A stretch of 14,283 nucleotides of DNA from Entomomonas sp964395065 (GTDB taxonomy: Bacteria; Pseudomonadota; Gammaproteobacteria; Pseudomonadales; Pseudomonadaceae): the NCBI GenBank assembly GCA_964395065.1, contig CAYNAM010000064.1, positions 1 through 14,283 on the forward strand, given 5' to 3'. This document shows positions 8,412 through 14,283 of the stretch, one piece after another (position 1 is the stretch's first letter; every line of letters begins with the position of its first letter). A program made the position numbers and the translations under genes. The notes beneath the pieces are model-generated. The model was not told where the DNA came from. It did not search any database and saw only the letters and a program-made list of their open reading frames with translations.

Positions 8412-8440
8412 ATTTTATCTTGATAGCAAAATGTTGTTTA
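8412..8440 (-). promoter_or_regulatory. Candidate sigma-70-like promoter for the binding-protein/pip/dtd cluster
   Basis: On the minus strand, TAAACA (8435-8440) and TAAAAT (8412-8417) are separated by 17 nt, matching the consensus at 4/6 and 5/6. Transcription would begin near 8405 and give a leader of about 40 nt before the AGGAG site. The spacer is AT-rich, so chance matches are common. Confidence 0.3.
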
Positions 8441-8445
8441 TTCAT

Positions 8446-8464
8446 TTAAGATAGACTTAAGATA
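8446..8464. repeat. Two direct copies of TTAAGATA at 11-nt spacing in the divergent spacer
   Basis: Identical 8-mers lie at 8446-8453 and 8457-8464, separated by GAC. An 11-nt period is close to one helical turn, as for tandem activator sites. They sit between the candidate binding-protein promoter and thiD, about 52-70 nt upstream of the thiD start. No regulator is identified, and in AT-rich DNA this may be chance. Confidence 0.3.
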
Positions 8465-8515
8465 ATTTATCAGATATTTTACTTCATTACTCTTAATAGA
8501 TTGTGTTAATTTCTT

Positions 8516-9319
8516 ATGAACTATAATAATTATACATCGCGTCCTATCGTACTCTGCTTGTCAGGCCATGACCCTAGCGGCGGTGCTGGAATCCAAGCAG
8601 ATATAGAAGCAATACTCGCGCAAAACTGCCATGCAGCACCTACTATTACAGCGCTAACTGTGCAAAACACCGTGAATGTTATTGACTTTAAAGTACTTGA
8701 TAGAGAATGGGTATTATCACAAGCTAATGCCGTATTAAATGATATGTCCATATCAGCCATCAAGTTAGGAATGCTTGGTAATATAGAAATGGTTGACACC
8801 ATTATAGAGATAATCAAAGAAAATCCTAACCTACCTCTTGTATGCGATCCTGTTTTACGTGCTGGTGGCGGTGGTACGTTAGGAAAAGGGGATATTGCCT
8901 ATGCAATACGAGAAAAACTACTCCCTCTCTCCACAATTGCCACACCTAATCTTCCAGAGGCTCGCATTTTAGCGGAACTTCCAAATGGTTCTGCCGATGA
9001 GTGTGCCGAAAAGCTTTTAACTTATTGTAAATACCTACTCATAAAAGGTGGGCATGAATCAGACCCCATCATATCCAATCGACTGTATAATCAAAAAGGG
9101 GAACGTTATACGTTTACCTGTGAACGTCTACCTGGTGAATTCCATGGTTCAGGTTGTACACTGGCGAGTGCTTTATCAGGTCGCCTCGCTCTTGGTGAAG
9201 AACTGGTCAGTGCTGTTGAAACAGCATTAAATTATACATGGAAAACCCTGAGAGATGCTGAGTCTCCTGGACATGGCCAATACATTCCCCGTCGTCTACC
9301 ATTAGACTTCTGCTCATGA
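8516..9319 (+). CDS. thiD: Hydroxymethylpyrimidine/phosphomethylpyrimidine kinase
   Basis: This 267-residue ribokinase-fold enzyme phosphorylates HMP and then HMP-phosphate to HMP diphosphate, the pyrimidine donor for thiamin. Family motifs are SGHDPSGGAGIQADI (16-30), DPVLRAGGG (111-119), ATPNLPEA (142-149), the strand LIKGGHES (175-182) and the anion-hole motif GSGCT (211-215) with catalytic C214. The length is normal for a single-domain ThiD. The ATG at 8516 gives the expected N-terminus before IVLCLSGHDP, but no Shine-Dalgarno sequence is visible in the ~15 nt before it (TTGTGTTAATTTCTT). Its stop overlaps the thiE start by 4 nt (ATGA), so the two are translationally coupled. No TPP riboswitch was found in the 150-nt upstream spacer. 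A role in salvage as well as de novo synthesis is usual for the family. Confidence 0.95.
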   Translation: MNYNNYTSRPIVLCLSGHDPSGGAGIQADIEAILAQNCHAAPTITALTVQNTVNVIDFKVLDREWVLSQANAVLNDMSISAIKLGMLGNIEMVDTIIEIIKENPNLPLVCDPVLRAGGGGTLGKGDIAYAIREKLLPLSTIATPNLPEARILAELPNGSADECAEKLLTYCKYLLIKGGHESDPIISNRLYNQKGERYTFTCERLPGEFHGSGCTLASALSGRLALGEELVSAVETALNYTWKTLRDAESPGHGQYIPRRLPLDFCS

Positions 9320-9939
9320 AATTACAAGGGCTTTATGGTATAACTGATACTGAATTATTAGCCAATGGCCGCCTTTTACCCTATGTAGAGGCAGCCTTAA
9401 AAGGTGGTATACAGGTTTTACAATACCGAGATAAAACACAAGACACAGCTCGTCGCTATGAAGAAGCAAACGCACTCAAACAACTATGCTCTCATTATAA
9501 TGCACAACTAATTATCAATGATGACCTGTTATTAGCTAAAGAATTAGCCGTTGGCTTACACTTAGGGCAAGAAGATGGTTCTATTAAAAAAGCTCGCCAA
9601 TTACTTGGCAATAACGCTATCATTGGTGCTACGTGCCATGGTAGTCTTGAGCTCGCCAAACAAGCTAAAGCAGAAGGCGCTAGCTACTTGGCTTTTGGTC
9701 GGTTCTTCCCATCAAAAACAAAACCTGATGCAAAACCTGCGGATATTAATATTCTAAATAAAGCAAAAGAGCTCGAATTGCCTATTTGTGCTATTGGTGG
9801 TATAACACTTAATAATGTTCATTTATTGACCCAACAAGGCGTTAATCTGATTGCCGTAATCAATGAACTATTTGATGCTAATAATGCTGTAGAAGTAGAA
9901 AAAAGAGCAAAACAGCTCGTTAGTACCATCCTTCACTAG
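9316..9939 (+). CDS. thiE: Thiamin-phosphate synthase
   Basis: This 207-residue TIM-barrel enzyme joins HMP diphosphate and thiazole phosphate to form thiamin monophosphate. Visible family motifs are GLYGITD (5-11), QYRDK (36-40), NDD (68-70), HLGQED (82-87), FGRFFPSKTKP (127-137) and AIGGIT (159-164). The usual GVSCH-type segment reads GATCHGS (104-110). The ATG overlaps the thiD stop as ATGA, and there is no separate ribosome site, so translation should depend on thiD. In Pseudomonas the pair is usually followed by hemL; here recN lies downstream in the opposite direction. The C-terminus is complete, and a probable hairpin follows at 9993. Confidence 0.95.
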   Translation: MKLQGLYGITDTELLANGRLLPYVEAALKGGIQVLQYRDKTQDTARRYEEANALKQLCSHYNAQLIINDDLLLAKELAVGLHLGQEDGSIKKARQLLGNNAIIGATCHGSLELAKQAKAEGASYLAFGRFFPSKTKPDAKPADINILNKAKELELPICAIGGITLNNVHLLTQQGVNLIAVINELFDANNAVEVEKRAKQLVSTILH

Positions 9940-9968
9940 TAGAATCTATTTATCTCAAAACCATATAT

Positions 9969-9987
9969 GTATTAATTAAATTAATAC
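9969..9987. repeat. Perfect 19-nt AT-rich palindrome between thiE and recN
   Basis: GTATTAATT (9969-9977) and AATTAATAC (9979-9987) are exact reverse complements around a single A. It lies in the 84-nt spacer where thiE and recN converge, 30 nt past the thiE stop. It has no G/C-rich stem, so it is a poor terminator by itself; an operator or chance are the alternatives. Confidence 0.5.
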
Positions 9988-9992
9988 TGTTT

Positions 9993-10031
9993 GATACAAC
10001 GCCTTTAGGCGCGTTAAATATCTTTATTTTT
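9993..10031 (+). terminator. Probable terminator of thiD-thiE
   Basis: AACGC (9998-10002) can pair with GCGTT (10010-10014), or alternatively CGCC with GGCG inside it. Outer GATA (9993-9996) and TATC (10019-10022) can extend the stem imperfectly. The T-rich tract TTTATTTTT (10023-10031) follows on the plus strand and runs into the recN 3' end. On the minus strand no T tract follows, so it does not look like a strong recN terminator. Confidence 0.45.
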
Positions 10032-11694
10032 GAGAATCTTGCAATAGCTTTTCTGCATGAGCTAAAGACTCTTTGGTTAAATCAACTCCACCAAGCATCC
10101 TAGCAATCTCTTCTATGCGCTGGGTTTGATCTAATAAAGATACAGCCGTTTGCGTACTATTTTTAGTGCGCTCTTTATGAACAAATAGATGATGATGCCC
10201 CTGTGCCGCTACTTGAGGTAAATGCGTTACGGTTAAAACTTGACCTTTCTCACCTAATTTACGCAGTAGTTTACCCACTATTTCAGCAGTAGGTCCTCCA
10301 ATCCCTACATCCACTTCATCAAAAACTAAGGTTGGGACACGAGAGGTTTGAGCAGTAATCACTTGAATAGCTAAACTGATTCGAGAGAGTTCACCACCTG
10401 ATGCTACTTTGCTCAATGCTCGAACTGGCTGACCCGGATTACCACTAACTAAAAACTCTATTGTTTCTAAGCCGTGTACGGAAGGTTCTGATGAATCCAT
10501 TTCTTTTAAAACAATATTAAACAAGCCCCCTGGCATACCAAGGGTCTGCATCTCTTTTTGAACTGCCTTAGCCAATGATTCAGCTGCTTTTTTACGTTGT
10601 GCCGATAACTGAATAGCTAATTTTTGATAATCCTTCCCTAGCTTTTCTAAATTCTCATATAAAGTTTCTAATTGCTCATCCCCTGATTCAATACTCGCCA
10701 ATTCTTCTTTTAATTGCTGAGTCAATACGTGGAGCTCATTAGGCTGAACATGATGTTTTCTAGCTAGGCTATAAATCGCATCTAAACGTTCTTCCACTTG
10801 TTGTTGACGTTGTGGGTCAACATCAAAATGATCAACAAAGTGATTAATTTCTGTAATGGCTTCTTCTAGCTGAATTTGTGCATTACTTAACATCATCGTA
10901 GCTTCTGACAAACCATCAACCGGTTCTTTAAAACTACTTAAACGGCGAACACTGGCACCAAGCACAGATAAAATATTTGCCTCATCATTGGCACACATAT
11001 CCAATACTTGCTGACAAGCGCTTAAAATACTGTCTGACTGACTTAAGTTCTTTTGCTCAGTCTCTAACAGCTCAACCTCATTCTCAGCCAATGCTAGCTT
11101 TTCTAATTCATCTAACTGATAACTTAATAATTGCTGTTTAGCTTGTTGCTCGGCACTATTGTTAGATAGATTATGTATTTTTTGCTGCAACTGTTTCCAC
11201 TGCAATGCTGTGTGCTTAACCTTATCTGCTAAAACAGTACTCCCCGCATAATCATCTAATAACTGACGATGAGTCTCTAATTTTAACAGTGACTGATGCT
11301 CATGCTGGCTATGAATATCAATCAAAAACTCACCCAATAACTTTAAATGGCCTAAAGGACAAGGAGTCCCGTTAATATAGCCTCGCGAACGGCCATCTTT
11401 ATTAATCACACGTCGTAATAAACATAAATCATCATTGGCCAAATCATGCTCAATTAACCATGCTTTAGCTTCAGGAATATGGGTTAAATCAAAACTGGCT
11501 AAAATATCTGCCTTATCCGCACCTTGACGTATCACACTATTATCACAACGATCACCTAAAGCAATACCTAATGCATCTAGCATAATAGATTTACCAGCAC
11601 CTGTTTCACCTGTAATGACCGTCATTCCCGACATCAACTCCAAGTCCAGATACTCAACAATTGCGTAATTTCGAATAGCAAGATGCGTTAACAT
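10024..11694 (-). CDS. recN: DNA double-strand break repair protein RecN (SMC-like ATPase)
   Basis: At 556 residues this is a full-length RecN (E. coli 553). RecN binds broken DNA ends and promotes RecA-dependent repair. The N-terminal ATPase half has Walker A GETGAGKS (29-36) and the Q-loop region IHSQHEHQSL (127-136). Long glutamine- and leucine-rich coiled coils span ~150-220 and ~320-385. The C-terminal half has the ABC signature SGGELSR (432-438), Walker B TLVFDE (455-460), the D-loop VDVGIGG and the switch histidine H491 (VTHLPQ). All ATPase residues are intact. The ATG is preceded by a weak GAAAGG at 10 nt. Its promoter should lie in the 132-nt spacer shared with the divergent acyltransferase gene. 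RecN is an SOS gene in many gammaproteobacteria, but no CTGT-N8-ACAG LexA box is visible there. Confidence 0.97.
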   Translation of the reverse strand: MLTHLAIRNYAIVEYLDLELMSGMTVITGETGAGKSIMLDALGIALGDRCDNSVIRQGADKADILASFDLTHIPEAKAWLIEHDLANDDLCLLRRVINKDGRSRGYINGTPCPLGHLKLLGEFLIDIHSQHEHQSLLKLETHRQLLDDYAGSTVLADKVKHTALQWKQLQQKIHNLSNNSAEQQAKQQLLSYQLDELEKLALAENEVELLETEQKNLSQSDSILSACQQVLDMCANDEANILSVLGASVRRLSSFKEPVDGLSEATMMLSNAQIQLEEAITEINHFVDHFDVDPQRQQQVEERLDAIYSLARKHHVQPNELHVLTQQLKEELASIESGDEQLETLYENLEKLGKDYQKLAIQLSAQRKKAAESLAKAVQKEMQTLGMPGGLFNIVLKEMDSSEPSVHGLETIEFLVSGNPGQPVRALSKVASGGELSRISLAIQVITAQTSRVPTLVFDEVDVGIGGPTAEIVGKLLRKLGEKGQVLTVTHLPQVAAQGHHHLFVHKERTKNSTQTAVSLLDQTQRIEEIARMLGGVDLTKESLAHAEKLLQDSQK

Positions 11695-11728
11695 AACTGA
11701 TTAGCCTTTCTCTATTTTTAACTTATCT

Positions 11729-11734
11729 ATTATA
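11729..11734 (-). promoter_or_regulatory. Possible -10 element of the recN promoter
   Basis: A perfect TATAAT on the minus strand lies 35 nt upstream of the recN ATG. The sequence 16-18 nt further upstream (around TCACGT) does not match a -35 element, so an activator or another promoter would be needed. Position is the main support. Confidence 0.35.
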
Positions 11735-11826
11735 AGCCATTAACAAATAAAACGTGATCTATCCCCCCATTATTCTTGAGTAAATGTTAAAATAAATGAG
11801 GTAATTTACAGATTAGAGATCAAAAC

Positions 11827-12714
11827 GTGAAAAAATTTAGAGGCAAATTCGCTGTAGGATTTATCCGTTTATTAGCATTACTTCCATGGGGAGGCGTACA
11901 AAGAGTAGGTGGCTTTGTAGGACTACTTATGTGGATATTTCCTAATCGCTCTAAGCAAGTCGCATTAATCAACCTCGCCAAATGTTTTCCTGAGCTATCA
12001 CCCAAAGAAATAGAAAAACTAGCCAAGCAAACCCTTATCAATCAAGGAAAAACTATGGCAGAAAGTGCTTGTGCTTGGTGTTGGCCACCTGAAAAAACCC
12101 TAAAATACATAAAACAAGTAGAAGGTTTAGAGTTTTTAAAAAATGCTATTGAGTCTGGCAAAGGTGCTGTAGGCATTACAAGCCATCTAGGTAATTGGGA
12201 AATTCTTAATCACTATTACTCTAGCTATTGCAACCCTGTTATTTTCTATCGCCCCCCAAAATTAAAAGAACTTGATGAATTCTTAAAAAAGCGCCGTGTA
12301 CAAATGGGTAATCGGGTAGCTCCCTCAACCAAAGAAGGTATCTTAAGTGTTATTAAAGAAATACGTAGAGGTGGTTGTGCGGGTATACCAGCAGACCCAG
12401 AGCCCTCTCGCTCATCTGGAGTATTCGTACACTTTTTCGCAACCCAAGCGCTAACCAGTAAATTTGTACCCAGCATGGTCACAGAAAAAAAAGCGATTGC
12501 GTTTGTTGGGCACGCCATCCGCTTAGATGACGGTTCTGGTTACAAAGTCATTTTTGAAGAAGCACCAGAGACCATCTATAGCAAAGATCTTACAGAAGGT
12601 ACAGAAACCATGGGGCAAATTATTGAAAACTGTGTAAAACGTTGGCCTACACAATATATGTGGAGCATGAAGCGATTTAAACAGCGCCCAGAAGGAGAAG
12701 CCCGCTGGTATTAA
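11827..12714 (+). CDS. LpxL/HtrB-family lipid A secondary acyltransferase
   Basis: The 295-residue protein belongs to the LpxL/LpxM (HtrB) family, which moves an acyl chain from acyl-ACP onto a lipid A precursor at the inner membrane. An N-terminal hydrophobic segment (~10-38) anchors it. The catalytic H-X4-D/E motif is SHLGNWE with H120 and E125. The family block with GIPADPEPS...GVFVHFF at ~186-204 corresponds to the D-Q-E-P region, and the C-terminal PTQYMW stretch is typical. The length equals PA0011-type proteins of Pseudomonas. Which chain it adds (laurate or another) cannot be told from sequence. GTG at 11827 is the only start after an in-frame TGA at 11797-11799; only a weak GAG-containing ribosome site precedes it. 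Divergent from recN, and probably co-transcribed with the small gene 43 nt downstream. Confidence 0.88.
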   Translation: MKKFRGKFAVGFIRLLALLPWGGVQRVGGFVGLLMWIFPNRSKQVALINLAKCFPELSPKEIEKLAKQTLINQGKTMAESACAWCWPPEKTLKYIKQVEGLEFLKNAIESGKGAVGITSHLGNWEILNHYYSSYCNPVIFYRPPKLKELDEFLKKRRVQMGNRVAPSTKEGILSVIKEIRRGGCAGIPADPEPSRSSGVFVHFFATQALTSKFVPSMVTEKKAIAFVGHAIRLDDGSGYKVIFEEAPETIYSKDLTEGTETMGQIIENCVKRWPTQYMWSMKRFKQRPEGEARWY

Positions 12715-12757
12715 AACATAACAACTATACAAACTAATCAAACAAAAAGGAATCATA

Positions 12758-13144
12758 ATGTCTTTAAGTGATATTTTATCTCAATACACAAAACTGGCCG
12801 GTCAACTTTCTGGTGAGAATCAGGGCTCTGGACTTTTAGGCATGGCTAAAAGTTTAATCGGTAATGAAGCAGCCAGTACATTGATCCAAAAGTTTTTAAC
12901 TAACTTGTCTCCTGATATTATTCAAAAGCTATCGGCTCTTAAGGTATTAGGTGATAGTTCTACGCCGCAACCTAACTCATCAGAAAGCTTCATTGATTTA
13001 TTCAAAACTCTTTCAGAAAAATTTACCAACCAAGACACTAACCAACAAGTTGCTGATCTTGCGAAACCCGACAATGCTAATCTTGTTGGTAAAGCGCTTG
13101 ATATTGCAAAAAGCTTAGGAATCAATTTAGATAACCTTATCTAA
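12758..13144 (+). CDS. Small hypothetical protein, 128 residues
   Basis: I do not recognise this protein. It starts with ATG after a good AAGGA site (12747-12751) at 6 nt and reads through to a TAA followed by an inverted repeat, so it looks like a real gene. It has no signal peptide or membrane segment. It seems largely helical, with amphipathic stretches (SLSDILSQYTKLAGQL; SSTLIQKFL-like region ~40-62) and a polar linker rich in S, N, P and Q at ~65-77. The C-terminal motif VGKALDIAKSLGINLDNLI resembles the N-terminal helices loosely, giving a two-lobed look. A distant relation to YidB/DUF937-type or DUF2780-type small proteins is possible but not shown. It lies 43 nt after the acyltransferase stop, on the same strand. 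Confidence 0.75.
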   Translation: MSLSDILSQYTKLAGQLSGENQGSGLLGMAKSLIGNEAASTLIQKFLTNLSPDIIQKLSALKVLGDSSTPQPNSSESFIDLFKTLSEKFTNQDTNQQVADLAKPDNANLVGKALDIAKSLGINLDNLI

Positions 13145-13162
13145 ATCATAGGTAATTAATAA

Positions 13163-13206
13163 TTTGCAGGTCTATAATCAAGTGTTATAAACAATAGACC
13201 TGCAAA
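13163..13206. terminator. Long perfect inverted repeat between convergent genes, likely bidirectional terminator
   Basis: Thirteen-base arms TTTGCAGGTCTAT (13163-13175) and ATAGACCTGCAAA (13194-13206) are exact complements with an 18-nt loop. It fills most of the 69-nt gap between the small hypothetical gene (+) and the lipocalin-like gene (-). Neither side has a strong T tract (CTTT on plus, ATTATTAATT on minus), so termination is inferred mainly from position and stem length. Confidence 0.5.
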
Positions 13207-13213
13207 CTTTCAT

Positions 13214-13711
13214 CTATTGCTTAAAGCGCTCAAAAGTAATAATACTGCGTGTTTCTCCTTTATCAGCCCAATTAGGCATTACACGCCATGGAGTTAATAC
13301 TTGTAGCTTATCGCCCTCTATTTTAAACTGACGAGCTTGCTCTGTACCTACCCATGCAGGGTTCCAAGCAACCTGTACAGAAGTAATCCACTTATCGCCT
13401 TCTATTCTATAAGCGCCTGCATAAGCAACCATTGTATCCAGTAATTTTGCTTTTTCTTCGGTTGTTGTAGCTGGCTTACGATCATCGCCTGTTAACATAA
13501 ACCATGTACGTCCATCGGGAGTAAAGATAGTATATCCAGAAGGATGAGCACCCATTGGAGGGAATTTTTCTCCTGTAGCTTTTACTTCAATATTATAAGA
13601 AACTAGTTGCCAAATACCCTGTATCTGCTTTGCATTATCTCCAGCAAATGCTGGGCGAAAAGCTGTAAAAATGATGATAGATGCAATAAATAAAACTCTT
13701 TTGATGGTCAT
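13214..13711 (-). CDS. Secreted lipocalin-like domain protein
   Basis: The 165-residue product has a clear signal peptide: TIKR, a hydrophobic core, and a likely cut after AFA at 23. The mature part begins with the G-x-W motif IQGIWQLVSY (30-39), usual at the start of lipocalin barrels. It continues as alternating beta-strand segments (YTIFTPDGRTWFML; AGAYRIEGDKWITSV; RQFKIEGDKLQVLT; RSIITFERF), as in the lipocalin-like family PF13924. The predicted location is the periplasm; there is no lipobox cysteine. The ligand is unknown. The ATG has AGGAAG (13718-13723 on this strand) at 6 nt. It is preceded by a spacer holding an inverted repeat that may be regulatory, and it is not tightly linked to the RraA remnant upstream (137 nt). 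Confidence 0.8.
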   Translation of the reverse strand: MTIKRVLFIASIIIFTAFRPAFAGDNAKQIQGIWQLVSYNIEVKATGEKFPPMGAHPSGYTIFTPDGRTWFMLTGDDRKPATTTEEKAKLLDTMVAYAGAYRIEGDKWITSVQVAWNPAWVGTEQARQFKIEGDKLQVLTPWRVMPNWADKGETRSIITFERFKQ

Positions 13712-13746
13712 AATTTGCTTCCTATTCTCAATTACTTTTAGTTAGA

Positions 13747-13775
13747 TTAACCTAATAATAAAGCATTTAGGTTAA
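13747..13775. promoter_or_regulatory. Perfect 9-11-9 inverted repeat upstream of the lipocalin-like gene
   Basis: TTAACCTAA (13747-13755) and TTAGGTTAA (13767-13775) are exact complements with an 11-nt centre. It sits 36-64 nt upstream of the lipocalin-like ATG, where a promoter is expected, and no T tract follows on the minus strand. A dimeric regulator site is more likely than a terminator, but no regulator is known. Confidence 0.4.
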
Positions 13776-13848
13776 AAGATAATATAATAAATATATAGAT
13801 ATGATTCACCACTATTAGACAGGGTGAGCTATAAATTGCTTAATAGAT

Positions 13849-14256
13849 CTATTTATAAACATCATCAATAATTTGTACTGACTTTTCTTTCAATGCTTTA
13901 TCAATCCAAGAATAATCACGACTTCCATTCGTAATTTGCTCAATTAACTTGGCCTCTCCTGCATTTTTTTTCATTGATTGTTCAAGTACATATTGTGCAG
14001 ATTGTGGCTCTATAACAACAACTCCATCATCATCACCGACAAGAATATCTCCAGGACGCACAACAACACCGCCAACACTAATAGGTGTATTTATTTCACC
14101 AGGGCCATCTTTGTATGGACCTGCAGGTGTAATACCCGCGGCATACACAGGAATATCTGTTTGTTTAGCAAGATAATCTGAATCGCGAACAGCACCATCA
14201 ACAACAATACCACCAAGTTTTCTTTGAATTGACCTATCCCCCGAAATTAGCACCAA
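13849..14256 (-). pseudogene. 3' remnant of an RraA-family / HMG-CHA-aldolase-like gene (probable pseudogene)
   Basis: Residues GGIVVDGAVRDSDYL, ITPAGPYKDGPGEINTP, VGGVVVRPGDILVGDDDG and VVIEP are characteristic of the second half of RraA-like proteins (4-hydroxy-4-methyl-2-oxoglutarate aldolase/oxaloacetate decarboxylase type), including the DGxxRD metal/substrate motif. Family members are usually 200-230 residues; only about 125 residues of homologous sequence remain. The reading frame is closed by TAA at 14260-14262, just above a TTG at 14254-14256. The other two minus frames also hit stops within 50 nt of the edge (TAA at 14247-14249; TAG at 14234-14236 and TAA at 14276-14278). A run of five G (14238-14242) could be a frameshift point. 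The first ~85 residues, which supply part of the active site, are missing here, so the product is probably inactive. A sequencing error or an upstream fragment outside the window could change this. Confidence 0.65.
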
Positions 14257-14283
14257 AACTTAAATGATATTTCCATTAAAATT

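Noticed and set aside
9246..9275. CCCTGAGAGATGCTGAG resembles the conserved CUGAGA core of a TPP riboswitch, between thiD and thiE.
   Set aside because: It lies inside the thiD coding sequence and encodes the normal TLRDAESPGHG stretch of the protein. The matching ACC-UGAUC...GGAUAAUGCCAGCG part of the element is absent.
13804..13833. TCACC...GGTGA pair downstream of the RraA remnant as a terminator.
   Set aside because: The stem is 5 bp with a 12-nt loop and no T tract on either strand.
13949..14181. Plus-strand open frames opposite the RraA remnant.
   Set aside because: They are antisense to strongly conserved RraA-family sequence, have no ribosome site and give low-complexity peptides rich in T, P and S.

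Overview
The window is ordinary, densely packed chromosome from an AT-rich gammaproteobacterium. By eye the GC content is in the high 30s percent (not counted). Several genes look most like those of Pseudomonas and relatives: a CbrA/PA3271-like kinase fused to a sodium:solute symporter domain, the long-form glyceraldehyde-3-phosphate dehydrogenase with an N-terminal extension of about 130 residues, a pip-dtd pair, a solitary choline-type binding protein, and a thiD-thiE pair. A low-GC member of the Pseudomonadales, such as the insect-associated Entomomonas type, would fit. That placement is inference from family resemblance only.

Layout. From 1 to 3336 (+) runs a membrane hybrid histidine kinase that enters from outside the window. 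It converges on a GAPDH-like gene (3382-4833, -), and one bidirectional terminator sits between them. Upstream on the minus strand is an LpxO-type lipid A hydroxylase gene (4940-5839) whose terminator overlaps the likely GAPDH promoter. Next come three minus-strand genes that look like one operon: choline/betaine-type binding protein (8365-7409), proline iminopeptidase (7391-6432) and D-aminoacyl-tRNA deacylase (6422-5985), with gaps of 17 and 9 nt. A 150-nt divergent spacer separates them from the thiamin genes thiD-thiE (8516-9939, +), which overlap by 4 nt. thiE converges on recN (11694-10024, -). recN is divergent from an LpxL/HtrB-type acyltransferase (11827-12714, +), which is followed by a small unknown protein (12758-13144, +). 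The right end has a secreted lipocalin-like protein (13711-13214, -) and what looks like the 3' remnant of an RraA-family gene (14256-13849, -).

How the genes relate. Two enzymes act on the lipid A acyl layer (LpxO-like and LpxL-like) but are about 6 kb apart and not co-transcribed. thiD and thiE make and join the pyrimidine half of thiamin phosphate. The rest are unrelated housekeeping or sensory functions. No tRNA, rRNA, insertion sequence, CRISPR array or phage gene was seen. No stretch of more than 300 bases lacks a gene; the longest spacers are about 130-150 nt. I found no convincing novel multi-gene system. The points most worth a second look are the decayed RraA gene, the overlapping terminator and promoter at 4878-4924, and several perfect inverted repeats in spacers.
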